Shown here: in pieces, positions 1 through 8,700 of the stretch
How the letters are laid out: each line of letters opens with the position of its first letter
Position numbering within the stretch: position 1 is the stretch's first letter
Notes under the pieces: generated by a model
What the model saw: only the letters and a program-made list of their open reading frames with translations
The model's database searches: none
What the model was told of the DNA's origin: nothing
Translations under genes and position numbers: made by a program
From: Sphingopyxis sp. LC363
Lineage (GTDB): Bacteria; Pseudomonadota; Alphaproteobacteria; Sphingomonadales; Sphingomonadaceae
NCBI RefSeq assembly: GCF_000756385.1
Contig: NZ_JNFC01000045.1
Coordinates: 146,813 to 210,812 of the forward strand
Direction: 5' to 3'
DNA: 64,000 nucleotides

Positions 1-2
1 GC

Positions 3-872
3 AAGATGAAGATCGGCCGCGGCGTCGCGCTGGCGCTGTCGGTCGCCGGGATCGTCGCGATCTTCGCGGGCGCCTTCATGCTGTTCGGATCGCAGCTGGC
101 GCGCGAGGTCGACACGATTCGCGAGCAGATTCCGCAAGCCCTGCGCGGCGTCGAAGCATTTCTCGACCGCTATGGCTTGGGGCAACGCGTGCGCGAGTTG
201 GCCGAAGTGGGCAGCGACGATATCTCGCGCCTCGCATCGCAAGCGGGCGGCTATGCCCTCGCGGCGGGCAGCGGCATCGCCGATTTCGTGCTCGTGCTCG
301 TCGCGGCGATCTTCCTCGCCAGCGACCCTGCGACCTATCGGCGCGGGCTGTTGCTCATGCTTCCGGCGCGCGCGGAAGAGACGGGGGCACTGGCGCTCGA
401 CGACGCGGCGCGCGGATTGAAGGGGTGGATGGTCGGACAGGCGGTGTCGTCGCTCGTCGTCGCGGCGCTGACTTGGGCCGGGCTCGCGCTGCTCGGCGTG
501 CCCGCTGCGGGCGGTCTCGGCCTGATCGCCGGTCTGCTCGACGTCATCCCGATGATCGGGCCGATCATCGCTGGCGTCCCGGCCGTGCTGCTCGCCTTCA
601 CCGTGTCGCCCATGACGGCGCTGTGGACGCTCCTGCTGTTCCTCGCGATCCAGCAGTTGCAGGGCAATTTCCTGCAGCCGATGATCCAGAAACAGGCGGT
701 CGACGTGCCGCCAGCGGTCCTGCTGTTCGCGGTGGTCGCCGCTGGCATCTTGTTCGGCTTTCTCGGCGTCCTGCTCGCAGCTCCGCTGACCGTCGTCGTC
801 TATGTCCTTGTCCAGCGCATCTATGTGAGGACCCTGCTCGGCAAGCCGATCAGGATCGCCGGCAAGGATTGA
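3..872 (+). CDS. AI-2E family transporter, 5' partial
   Basis: Polytopic inner-membrane permease of the AI-2E/PerM family (PF01594), whose members export or import small molecules or ions; the substrate here is unknown. The reading frame is open to the window edge, and the 288 residues after the first visible Met are short of the usual 340-370, so the true start lies upstream. Long hydrophobic stretches cover most of the protein. The family-typical segment DVIPMIGPIIAGVPA sits near residue 180, and QQLQGNFLQP, then a final membrane block followed by a basic tail, close the protein. It converges with the aldehyde dehydrogenase gene one base downstream. Confidence 0.85.
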   Translation, partial: KMKIGRGVALALSVAGIVAIFAGAFMLFGSQLAREVDTIREQIPQALRGVEAFLDRYGLGQRVRELAEVGSDDISRLASQAGGYALAAGSGIADFVLVLVAAIFLASDPATYRRGLLLMLPARAEETGALALDDAARGLKGWMVGQAVSSLVVAALTWAGLALLGVPAAGGLGLIAGLLDVIPMIGPIIAGVPAVLLAFTVSPMTALWTLLLFLAIQQLQGNFLQPMIQKQAVDVPPAVLLFAVVAAGILFGFLGVLLAAPLTVVVYVLVQRIYVRTLLGKPIRIAGKD

Positions 873-873
873 G

Positions 874-2328
874 CTATTTCTTCAGCTCCTTCGCCAGTGT
901 CTTCGCCGTCGCCTTGCCATAGGGCGGCTTGAAGCCCGCGAGCCCCGCGACATCGAGCTTGGGCTGGCGATAGACCGCGCGCGCGTGGCTGAAGGTGCGA
1001 AAGCCGTCGACTCCGTGATAATTGCCCATGCCCGACGGCCCGACCCCGCCGAACGGCAGGTCTTCCATCGCATTGTGGAACAGCACATCGTTGACCGTCA
1101 CCCCGCCCGAGATCGTGCGCGTGAGCACGCGATCCTCCTCGCTCTTGTCCTGCCCGAAATAATAGAGCCCGAGCGGGCGGTCGTTGGCGTTCACATAATC
1201 GATCGCCTCGTCGATATTCCTGTAGGTCTTGACCGGCAGCACGGGTCCGAAGATTTCCTCCTGCATCACCTTCATGTCGTCGGTCGGATTGCGGACGATG
1301 TGGAGCGGCATCTTGTGGCCGTTGGCGCTCGCGAAATCCTCGCCGCCCGGATTGACCTCGATCACCTCGGCACCCTTCTCGCGCGCGTCGGCGAGGTAGG
1401 ATTGCAGCCGGTCATAGTTCCGGCCGTTGACGACCGACGTATAATCGTCGTTCGCGAGCAGGGTCGGATAGAGCGCCGCCGCGCCCTTCGTCACGCTGTC
1501 GATCACCTCGCCCTCCTGATCCTCGGCGACGAGCAGATAGTCGGGCGCGAGGCAGATCTGTCCCGCGTTCATCATCTTGCCGAGCGCGACCCTCTGGCCG
1601 ACGAGATCCTTGTTCGCGCTGCGCCCGATGAAGGTCGGCGACTTGCCGCCAAGCTCGAGCGTGACGGGGACGAGGTTATCGGCGGCGGCGCGCATGATGT
1701 GACGCCCGACACTGGTCGCGCCGGTGAAGATCATATGGTCGAAGGCGAGCTTCGAGAAAGCGATGCCGACCTCGGCGTCGCCGGTGAACACCGCCATTTC
1801 GCTCTCGTCGAAATAATCGGGAACGAGCCGCGCCATCAGCGCCGATACATTTTCGGTAAACTCGCTCGGCTTGATCATCGCGCGGTTGCCCGCGGCGAGG
1901 ATGCCCGCCATCGGGACGAAGACCATGCCGACGGGAAAATTCCACGGCGCGACGACCCCGACGACGCCCTTGGGCTGATAGACGACCTCGGCCTTCGCGC
2001 CGAGCAGTCCGAGCGGAAAGGTGGGTTTGCGCTTCTCGCCCTTCGCCCAGCTCGCCATGTGCTTTTTCGCATGCTTGAGCGCGCTGACCGACGGCATGAT
2101 ATCGGTCATCAGCGTCTGGTCGCGGCTACGATGCCCGAAATCCTCGCTCACCGCCTTGGCGAATTCCTCGGCATGGTCGACGAGCAGCGCGACCGCACGG
2201 TCGATCCGGTCGGTGCGCACCGCAAGGCTTTCGGGCATGGCTGCGGTGAAGCTCGCCTTTTGCGCAGCAAGCACCTCGTGCATGCGCGCCGTTTCGCCGG
2301 CTAGATCCTGCTTGATCGCGGTGGCCAT
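874..2328 (-). CDS. calB: Coniferyl aldehyde dehydrogenase family protein
   Basis: NAD(P)-dependent aldehyde dehydrogenase of 484 residues that oxidises an aldehyde to the acid in the cytoplasm. Overall sequence resembles the coniferyl aldehyde dehydrogenase group used in phenylpropanoid breakdown. Visible motifs are the PWNFP nucleotide-site motif (about 128-132), the general-base Glu225 in LELGGKSP, and the catalytic Cys259 in NAGQICLAPD. The C-terminal part carries EEIFGPVLPV and the PFGGVGPSGMGNYHG signature. No lignin-catabolism genes are adjacent, so the natural substrate is an inference; a general fatty or aromatic aldehyde is equally possible. The ATG start follows a purine-rich stretch (ggggagacgggtc). 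Confidence 0.85.
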   Translation of the reverse strand: MATAIKQDLAGETARMHEVLAAQKASFTAAMPESLAVRTDRIDRAVALLVDHAEEFAKAVSEDFGHRSRDQTLMTDIMPSVSALKHAKKHMASWAKGEKRKPTFPLGLLGAKAEVVYQPKGVVGVVAPWNFPVGMVFVPMAGILAAGNRAMIKPSEFTENVSALMARLVPDYFDESEMAVFTGDAEVGIAFSKLAFDHMIFTGATSVGRHIMRAAADNLVPVTLELGGKSPTFIGRSANKDLVGQRVALGKMMNAGQICLAPDYLLVAEDQEGEVIDSVTKGAAALYPTLLANDDYTSVVNGRNYDRLQSYLADAREKGAEVIEVNPGGEDFASANGHKMPLHIVRNPTDDMKVMQEEIFGPVLPVKTYRNIDEAIDYVNANDRPLGLYYFGQDKSEEDRVLTRTISGGVTVNDVLFHNAMEDLPFGGVGPSGMGNYHGVDGFRTFSHARAVYRQPKLDVAGLAGFKPPYGKATAKTLAKELKK

Positions 2329-2484
2329 GACCCGTCTCCCCTATGCTTGGCGGCGATGTTTGATCATGTCGCAAGGCCGGTTGCAAGTTGAAACGCTCTC
2401 CCCATCTTTGCCCTACCCCTTTCGCAATTGCAGCGAAGCCGCTAATCGGGCCGCCGACCAGTTTTCCCTACGGAGTCTTTTGCC

Positions 2485-3672
2485 ATGACCGCCACCGATC
2501 CCGTCGTCTTCCTCTCCTATGCGCGCACCCCGATGGGCAGCATGCAGGGCAGCCTGTCGGACGCGAGCGCGACCGACCTCGGCGCGACCGCGGTGAAGGC
2601 GGCGGTCGAGCGCGCGGGCGTTTCGGGCGACGATATCGAGCGCATCTATATGGGCTGCGTGCTGCCCGCCGGGCTCGGCCAGGCACCGGCGCGTCAGGCC
2701 GCGATCAAGGCGGGTCTACCCAAGTCGGTGCAGGCGACGACCGTCAACAAGGTTTGCGGCTCGGGCATGCAGACGGTGATCATGGGCGCCGAAGCGCTTG
2801 CCGCGGGCAGCGTCGACCTGATCGTCGCGGGCGGCATGGAATCGATGACCAACGCGCCTTACCTGCTCAAGAAGCATCGTTCGGGTGCGCGCATCGGCCA
2901 CGACACCGCCTATGACCATATGTTCCTCGATGGGCTCGAGGACGCCTATGAGGCGGGCCGCGCGATGGGCACCTTCGCGCAGGACACCGCCGATGCCTAT
3001 CAACTGAGCCGCCAGTCGCAGGACGACTATACGCTGACTTCGCTGAGCCGCGCCAAGGCCGCGATCACGGACGGCGCCTTTGCCGCCGAAATCGCGCCGG
3101 TGACGATCACGGGGCGCAAGGGCGATATCGTCGTCGACACCGACGAAGCGCCGGGCAAGGCGATGCCTGACAAGATCCCGACGCTGCGCCCCGCCTTTGC
3201 CAAGGAAGGCACGATCACGGCTGCTACGAGTTCGTCGATTTCGGATGGCGCCGCTGCCGTCGTGCTGACGCGTCAGTCGGTCGCCGAGGCGAAGGGCGCG
3301 AAGCCCGTCGCGCGCCTCGTAGCGCACGCCGCGCACGCACAGGAGCCCAAGGATTTCACCGTCGCTCCCGTCGGCGCGATCAACAAGGTGCTGGCGAAAG
3401 CCGGCTGGTCGATCGGCGACGTCGACCTGTTCGAAGTCAACGAGGCCTTTGCCTGCGTCGCGATGTTCGCGATGCACGACCTTGGCATTCCGCACGACAA
3501 GATCAACGTCCACGGCGGCGCGACCGCGCTGGGCCATCCGATCGGCGCCAGCGGTACGCGCATCATCACGACGCTGATCGCCGCGCTCCAGCGTCACGGC
3601 AAGACGCGCGGCATCGCCAGCCTGTGCATCGGTGGCGGCGAAGCGACGGCTGTGGCGATCGAGCTGCTCTAA
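2485..3672 (+). CDS. Acetyl-CoA C-acetyltransferase (thiolase)
   Basis: Biosynthetic-type thiolase of 395 residues that condenses two acetyl-CoA to acetoacetyl-CoA or runs in reverse in fatty-acid or ketone breakdown. The nucleophile Cys91 is in NKVCGSGMQ, His351 in GGATALGHPIGASG, and the second catalytic Cys381 in SLCIGGGEA. NEAFA is also present. The start ATG is preceded by acggagtc. The gene stands alone between a divergent aldehyde dehydrogenase and a hairpin terminator, with no phaB or phaC next to it, so I cannot assign it specifically to polyhydroxyalkanoate synthesis. Confidence 0.93.
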   Translation: MTATDPVVFLSYARTPMGSMQGSLSDASATDLGATAVKAAVERAGVSGDDIERIYMGCVLPAGLGQAPARQAAIKAGLPKSVQATTVNKVCGSGMQTVIMGAEALAAGSVDLIVAGGMESMTNAPYLLKKHRSGARIGHDTAYDHMFLDGLEDAYEAGRAMGTFAQDTADAYQLSRQSQDDYTLTSLSRAKAAITDGAFAAEIAPVTITGRKGDIVVDTDEAPGKAMPDKIPTLRPAFAKEGTITAATSSSISDGAAAVVLTRQSVAEAKGAKPVARLVAHAAHAQEPKDFTVAPVGAINKVLAKAGWSIGDVDLFEVNEAFACVAMFAMHDLGIPHDKINVHGGATALGHPIGASGTRIITTLIAALQRHGKTRGIASLCIGGGEATAVAIELL

Positions 3673-3694
3673 ATCGGAAACCGCGAAAAGTTGC

Positions 3695-3724
3695 ATGGCG
3701 CCGTCGCGAGACGGCGCCATTTCG
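3695..3724 (+). terminator. Hairpin terminator after thiolase gene
   Basis: A perfect stem TGGCGCCGTC / GACGGCGCCA with a GCGA tetraloop starts about 23 bases after the thiolase stop codon and is followed by TTTCGT. It fits an intrinsic terminator with a short T tract. Confidence 0.7.
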
Positions 3725-3866
3725 TCGTTATGGTCACGACAAATTGCGACAGTAATGACCTGAAAATAAACGCGGCATTCTGGGTCGGTTCAAATCGAAT
3801 CGCCTAGACCATTTCTTGTCATCGGGCAGATCCCCTCCCCCTGACGGATGAAAAAGGAATGGCACA

Positions 3867-4334
3867 ATGAAGAAGACCAAATTTCTCGCCGCCGGCCTGA
3901 TCGCCGCGATGATGGTTCCGGCCGTCGCGCAGGCACAGACCCGCGATATCCGCGAAGAGCGCCGCGACGTGCGCGAAGAACGCCGCGAGCTGCGCGACGC
4001 ACAGCGTTATGGCGATCGCGGCGACGTTCGCGAAGAACGCCGCGAATATCGCGATGCGAAGCGCGACTATCGCGACGAGGTCCGCGACTGGCGCCGTGAT
4101 ACGCGCTACCAGAATTATCGCGCGCCCTTCCGCTACCAGCAGTTCCGCGTCGGCTCGACGCTCCGTTCGAGCTATTACGCACCGGCCTATCGCCCGGCTT
4201 GGGACAGCCGCTGGGGCGTGCCGCGGGCGGGTCGCAGCCTGACCTATGTCCGCCACTATAACGACCTTTTGCTAGTCAATACGCGCAGCGGCAAGGTCGT
4301 GCGGGTCTATCGCAACCATTTCCGGTGGCGCTAA
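3867..4334 (+). CDS. RcnB-like periplasmic protein
   Basis: Secreted protein of 155 residues. A Sec signal peptide (about 1-23, ending AVAQAQ) is followed by a highly charged Arg/Glu-rich segment (about 25-80) built of repeated REERRE and REYRDAKRD units, probably a helical coil. The C-terminal part has YVRHYNDLLLVNTRSGKVVRVY and NHFRW, the typical end of the RcnB family (nickel/cobalt homeostasis regulator-like). RcnB of E. coli is a periplasmic metal-homeostasis protein, but most sphingomonad members are uncharacterised. No metal pump is adjacent. A GC-rich terminator follows. Confidence 0.75.
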   Translation: MKKTKFLAAGLIAAMMVPAVAQAQTRDIREERRDVREERRELRDAQRYGDRGDVREERREYRDAKRDYRDEVRDWRRDTRYQNYRAPFRYQQFRVGSTLRSSYYAPAYRPAWDSRWGVPRAGRSLTYVRHYNDLLLVNTRSGKVVRVYRNHFRWR

Positions 4335-4348
4335 CCGCTAAAGACAGG

Positions 4349-4383
4349 AAGGGCCGGACGAGCGATCGTCCGGCCCTTTTCGT
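4349..4383 (+). terminator. Intrinsic terminator between convergent genes
   Basis: Stem GGGCCGGACGA / TCGTCCGGCCC with loop GCGA followed by TTTTCG. It lies between the RcnB-like gene and the convergent SH3 protein gene and probably ends the former. Confidence 0.88.
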
Positions 4384-4392
4384 ATTGGCCGA

Positions 4393-4857
4393 TCAATCGC
4401 CCCAGATATGGTCGGTCTGGATCCAGCCCTTGCGGCCCTGGACGTCGAACAGGCACCAGCCGTTCTTGCAATCGCTGATCCGGCCGACGACGCCGGGCTG
4501 AGCGCGATAAGCGACTGCTGCGGACACGCTGGCGTCCTCGCGCATCGCGCGGATTTCGCCGGTGACGATCGCGGTGCGGGTGCGGCTCAAGAGGCGCGCC
4601 GCCATCCAGCCTTGCGTCCCGTCAGGATCCTCGACCTTGCGCCAGTTTTCATGGCGCGCGACGACCTTCACCGGCAAATCCTTGCGCCGATACTCCCACA
4701 TCACGGGGACATGAGGCGACGGCCCCTTGCGCATCCGCGCCTGGTCGACGCTGATCGACGCCCAATAGGGCACTTCGACATCGGATTGGGATTGTGCGGC
4801 GGCCGGTCCCACACTGGCCATCAGCACGGCGGCGGCGAATATATGGCGGCTGGTCAT
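4393..4857 (-). CDS. SH3 domain-containing exported protein
   Basis: A 154-residue protein with a signal peptide ending near GPAAAQ (about 22) and bacterial SH3-type beta-strand repeats. The segment VDQARMRKGPSPHVPVMWEYRRKDLPVKVVARHENWRKV is split across two motifs typical of SH3_3/SH3_4 proteins, and GTQGWMAARLLSRTRTA and GRKGWIQTDHIWGD are the second and third. Such proteins usually bind cell-wall peptides in the periplasm. The gene is divergent from the 2-hydroxyacid dehydrogenase and convergent with the RcnB-like gene. Confidence 0.85.
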   Translation of the reverse strand: MTSRHIFAAAVLMASVGPAAAQSQSDVEVPYWASISVDQARMRKGPSPHVPVMWEYRRKDLPVKVVARHENWRKVEDPDGTQGWMAARLLSRTRTAIVTGEIRAMREDASVSAAVAYRAQPGVVGRISDCKNGWCLFDVQGRKGWIQTDHIWGD

Positions 4858-4984
4858 CGCTTTGCCTTGTCAAACTCATATTCGCATTTCAACCGCTCAC
4901 CGCGCAAAAGGCTGCGTTCATCCCCAGCCTTTTTTGCGCGCCGCGGCCCTTGACCGCCGTGCGCGGGCGCGCTCTATCGGCGCC

Positions 4985-5983
4985 ATGCCCGATTCATCTC
5001 GCCCCAAGCGCCCGCGCGTCATCGTCACCCGCCAGTTGATGCCGCATGTCGAGGCGCGCATGGCCGAATTGTTCGACGTCGCATTGTCGGCGCATGATCG
5101 CGCCTTTACCCGCGACGAACTCAAGGCCGCGGTCGCCGATTGCGACGTGTTCGTGCCGACCGTGACCGACGAGATCGACGCCGAGGTCATTGCCGCGGCG
5201 GGCGAACGGCTGAAGCTGATCGCCAATTTCGGGGCGGGCGTCGATCATATCGACCTCGCCGCCGCGCGCGCCAAGGGCATCATGGTGTCGAACACGCCGG
5301 GCGTCTTTACCGAAGACACCGCCGACATGACGATGGCGCTGATCCTCAGCGTCCCGCGCCGCCTAGCCGAGGGCGAGAAATTGATGCGATCGGGTAAATG
5401 GGAAGGCTGGGCACCAAGCACGATGCTCGGCCACCGGGTCGGCGGCAAATTGCTCGGCATCATCGGCATGGGGCGCATCGGGCTCTCGGTCGCACGGCGC
5501 GCCCGCGCCTTCGGCCTCTCGATCCATTATCACAACCGAAAGCGCCTGCCCGAAGCGATCGAGGAGGAACTCGGCGCGAGCTATCATGCGAGCGTCGACA
5601 CGCTGCTCCGCATCAGCGACGTCGTCACGATCCACTGCCCGCACACCAATGAAACGCACGAGATGGTGAGCGCGGCGCGCATCGGCGCAATGAAGCCGAC
5701 CGCCTACCTCATCAACACCGCGCGCGGCGAGATCGTCGACGAAAAGGCGCTGATCGCGGCGCTGCAGACGGGCCGCATCGCGGGCGCCGGGCTAGACGTC
5801 TATACGCACGAACCCGCGGTCGACCCCGCGCTGCTCGCGCTCGACAATGTCGTGCTGCTCCCGCACCTCGGCTCGGCGACGATCGAGGGCCGCGAAGCCT
5901 CGGGCGAGAAGGTCATCGCCAATATCCGTGCCTGGTGCGACGGCCACCGCCCGCCCGACCAGGTGCTGGAAGGGTGGGCCTAG
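4985..5983 (+). CDS. D-2-hydroxyacid dehydrogenase (glyoxylate/hydroxypyruvate reductase type)
   Basis: NAD(P)-dependent D-isomer-specific 2-hydroxyacid dehydrogenase of 332 residues, similar to glyoxylate/hydroxypyruvate reductases and D-glycerate dehydrogenase. The Rossmann motif GIIGMGRIG is central (about 158-166). NFGAGVDHID precedes it, the substrate-binding Arg lies in NTARGEIVDE, and the catalytic His is in LLPHLGSATIEGRE. I chose the ATG at 4985 because similarity to the family starts there; the open frame extends upstream to 4862 but that part has no family features. Monocistronic. Confidence 0.9.
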   Translation: MPDSSRPKRPRVIVTRQLMPHVEARMAELFDVALSAHDRAFTRDELKAAVADCDVFVPTVTDEIDAEVIAAAGERLKLIANFGAGVDHIDLAAARAKGIMVSNTPGVFTEDTADMTMALILSVPRRLAEGEKLMRSGKWEGWAPSTMLGHRVGGKLLGIIGMGRIGLSVARRARAFGLSIHYHNRKRLPEAIEEELGASYHASVDTLLRISDVVTIHCPHTNETHEMVSAARIGAMKPTAYLINTARGEIVDEKALIAALQTGRIAGAGLDVYTHEPAVDPALLALDNVVLLPHLGSATIEGREASGEKVIANIRAWCDGHRPPDQVLEGWA

Positions 5984-6033
5984 GGTCGCCGGTCCCGGCC
6001 TATACCGCTCTGGATTACTTTGGGCGGAGTGTC

Positions 6034-7437
6034 CTAGTCCCCCGTCAGAATCCGATCCACGAGCTGCTTCACCGTCGGGGTGAAATTGTTCGAATAAAAG
6101 GGATCAGTCTTGAAGTTGAACGCGGCGTGGCCGGCGAACATCAGATTCTGTTCGACGTCGCCGCCGTGCGCGATGTCCTGCAGCGTCTTCTGGATGCAGA
6201 AGCTGCGTGGGTCGGCGAGGTAGCCGGTCGAATAATCGTCATGGTCCTTCCACGACGAAAAGCCGCAATGCGACAAGCAGCCCATGCAATCGGCCTGATC
6301 CTTGCGGATCATCGCCTTGTCGGGCTCAGTCACGAAGACGACCGTATTGTCGGGGGTCTTCAGCGCCTCGGTATAGCCTTCGGCAAACCAGTCGCGCGCG
6401 CGCGCCCTATCGTGCGGCGTGACCCAGAAATTCTTGCCTTTCACACCGACGTCGAGCTGGACGATATGGTCGCCCGCTTCCTGCTTCGAATAGGGGATCT
6501 GGCGTTCCGAGCGCGCTTCGAGGTCGCGCAGGAACGGGTTGCGCACCGCGCTCGAATAGAAACCGGTCGGCGAAAAGCGATGGAGCAGCACGTCCCCGTC
6601 GTCGAGTGTGCGGAGGCGATCCTTCCATTCTTGCGGGATCGGGCTTTCCTCGGTCAGCAGCGGCCGAGTGCCATATTGGAAGGCGATCTGGCCGAGTTCG
6701 GGATTGTCGATCCAGTTTTCCCAGTCGCGCAGATACCAGACGCCGCCCGCCATCACGATCGGCACATCGTCCGAAATCCCCTCGGCGCGCATCGTGTCGC
6801 GCAGCGCCTTGACGCGCGGATAGGGATCCTGCGGCACCAGTGGATCTTCGGCGTTCGACAGGCCATTGTGGCCGCCGGCGAGCCACGGGTCCTCATAGAC
6901 CACCGCGCCGAGCAGGTCCGACACCTTGTGATAGGCGCGCTTCCACAGCGCGCGGAACGCACGCGCCGAGCTGATGATCGGCAGATAGAGCACATTGTGC
7001 CGCTGAGCGATCTCGCTCAGCTTGTAAGGCATGCCCGCGCCGCAGGTGACGCCGGCGACAAGGCCCTTGGTCCGCTCGAGCACGCCTTCGAGAATCTGCT
7101 GCGCGCCGCCCATTTCCCACAGCACGTTGATGTTGATCGCACCCTTGCCGCCCGACACGTCATAGGCGCGCTCGACTTGGGCGACCGCACCCTCGATGCC
7201 GTATTGGATCAACTCTTCGTGGCGTTCTCTGCGCGTCAACGCGCGGTAGATTTGCGGGATGATCTTGCCCTCGGCGTCATAGCTGTCGGCATTGACCGCC
7301 GAAACGGTGCCGATGCCACCCGCCGCGGCCCACGCGCCGCTCGACATATGGTTGGTCGCCGACACGCCCTTGCCGCCTTCGACCAGCGGCCAAACTTCAC
7401 GCCCGCCATAAAGGATGGGCTTCAAACCTTTGAACAC
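6034..7437 (-). CDS. Nitronate monooxygenase-like flavoprotein (2-nitropropane dioxygenase family)
   Basis: FMN-dependent TIM-barrel oxidoreductase of about 467 residues. The glycine-rich GTVSAVNADSY, GVTCGAGMPYK, VYEDPWLAGGHNG and VMAGGVWY segments match the phosphate- and flavin-binding loops of the nitronate monooxygenase/PfaD-like family. The chosen start is GTG at 7437, because AGAAGG stands six bases upstream; a longer GTG start at 7467 lacks this. Unusual is a C-terminal cysteine cluster, DCMGCLSHCGFSS (about residue 382-394), plus a further Cys in RSFCIQK, which suggests a bound metal or Fe-S centre. True substrate unknown; nitroalkane detoxification is only one option. Confidence 0.8.
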   Translation of the reverse strand: MFKGLKPILYGGREVWPLVEGGKGVSATNHMSSGAWAAAGGIGTVSAVNADSYDAEGKIIPQIYRALTRRERHEELIQYGIEGAVAQVERAYDVSGGKGAININVLWEMGGAQQILEGVLERTKGLVAGVTCGAGMPYKLSEIAQRHNVLYLPIISSARAFRALWKRAYHKVSDLLGAVVYEDPWLAGGHNGLSNAEDPLVPQDPYPRVKALRDTMRAEGISDDVPIVMAGGVWYLRDWENWIDNPELGQIAFQYGTRPLLTEESPIPQEWKDRLRTLDDGDVLLHRFSPTGFYSSAVRNPFLRDLEARSERQIPYSKQEAGDHIVQLDVGVKGKNFWVTPHDRARARDWFAEGYTEALKTPDNTVVFVTEPDKAMIRKDQADCMGCLSHCGFSSWKDHDDYSTGYLADPRSFCIQKTLQDIAHGGDVEQNLMFAGHAAFNFKTDPFYSNNFTPTVKQLVDRILTGD

Positions 7438-7521
7438 TCTAAACCTTCTCTCTCTCCGCCGGTCCACGCCTGCGAACCGGCCCCCAATCCCGCTTGCGTA
7501 AGCGGAAATTGGCCCCCGTTG

Positions 7522-8700
7522 TCAATCGAAGCCGACCCAGCCACCGCTGAACGGCCCATAACCTTCCAGCGCGCGAGCATAGAGCTTTTCATAAGCGCCG
7601 ACCATCATAGATTCGTCGAACCGTTGCACGGCGGCGCGCCGGTTCGCGGCGCCGACTTGGGCCCGCAGCGCGGCATCTTTGGTCATCCGAAGCAGTGCCG
7701 CGCGGAAAGCGGATTCGTCCGCCGCGACATAGGAACGGTTGGCGTCCGAAATCATCGCCGCGACATCGCCGACCGCCGGACTGACGACGGGCAGCCCCGC
7801 CGCCATCGCCTCGATCACAGCGATCGGCGCCTGTTCGCTGAGTGACGAGAGCGCGAGCAGGTCGAAATGGCCGATCCAGCGCGCGGGTTCGGCCATGAAA
7901 CCGGGCATGATCAGGCGGTCCGCCATCCCGCACGCCGCGGCCTCGGCGACGATCGCCGCACGCTCGGGCCCCTCGCCCACAATGACGAGCCGGACATTCG
8001 CCGGCAGCGCCGCCACTGCGCGCACGAGGCGCGGCAAGTCCTTGACCTTGCGCAGCCCGGCGACGGTGCCGATTACCACCTCGCCGTCGCGCCGCTCGAA
8101 GCCCGGGATCGGCTCCGATGGCCCCTTGGCATAGGCGGCGACGTCGATGCCGTTGCGGATCAGATGAATGCGGCCGCCCGCCTTCCACTCATCGGTCGCG
8201 ATCCGCTGAAGCAAGGTCGACGGGACGATGACCGACTGTGCGGTGCGCAGCGCCACGCGGCGGAACAGATTGCGTTTCCAGTTGCGCCGGACGCTTTCGT
8301 CCTCGTTGAACCCGTCCTCGTGATGGATCAGTTCGGGCATGCTGCGCCACCGGCGCGATACCTGGACCCGGCGCGCCATCACCCCGTCCATCGCGCCCCA
8401 ATTATAGCTCAGAACCAGCTCGAACCGGGTCATATAATCCGCAAGTTCACGGTAGCGCGCGAGCGACGGCTTGCCGTGCAGCAGCGGCGCATCCTCAGGA
8501 AAATCGACGACAATCCCCGCATCGATCGCGTCGCGCGCGCCGAGCGCGTCGGGCATCGCAGACAGGATCGTGTGATGCGCCCGATCGCCCATCAGGTTCA
8601 TCAACCGGACGGCGCGCGCCTCCTTGCCGCCGAGCGAAAAGCTCGAATGAAGGTGCAGGATACGGATCGGCCAGGGCGTGTCGGGCTCGTCGGCGCTCAC
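7522..8700 (-). CDS. Glycosyltransferase family 4 protein
   Basis: GT-B fold glycosyltransferase of 392 residues. The N-terminal half opens with ILHLHSSFSLGGKEARA, a typical acceptor-side GT4 start. The C-terminal nucleotide-sugar domain has IGTVAGLRKVKDLPRLV, VIVGEGPER and the EX7E-like SEQAPIAVIEAMAAGLPVV. The GTG start at 8700 overlaps the TGA of the upstream hydrolase (GTGA), so the two are translationally coupled. Neither the sugar nor the acceptor can be read from the sequence; a cell-surface or exopolysaccharide role is common in this family. Confidence 0.85.
   Translation of the reverse strand: MSADEPDTPWPIRILHLHSSFSLGGKEARAVRLMNLMGDRAHHTILSAMPDALGARDAIDAGIVVDFPEDAPLLHGKPSLARYRELADYMTRFELVLSYNWGAMDGVMARRVQVSRRWRSMPELIHHEDGFNEDESVRRNWKRNLFRRVALRTAQSVIVPSTLLQRIATDEWKAGGRIHLIRNGIDVAAYAKGPSEPIPGFERRDGEVVIGTVAGLRKVKDLPRLVRAVAALPANVRLVIVGEGPERAAIVAEAAACGMADRLIMPGFMAEPARWIGHFDLLALSSLSEQAPIAVIEAMAAGLPVVSPAVGDVAAMISDANRSYVAADESAFRAALLRMTKDAALRAQVGAANRRAAVQRFDESMMVGAYEKLYARALEGYGPFSGGWVGFD

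Noticed and set aside
5935..7845. A 636-codon plus-strand frame opposite the nitronate monooxygenase-like gene and the end of a glycosyltransferase
   Set aside because: It crosses two well-supported minus-strand genes, and its own translation has no motif.
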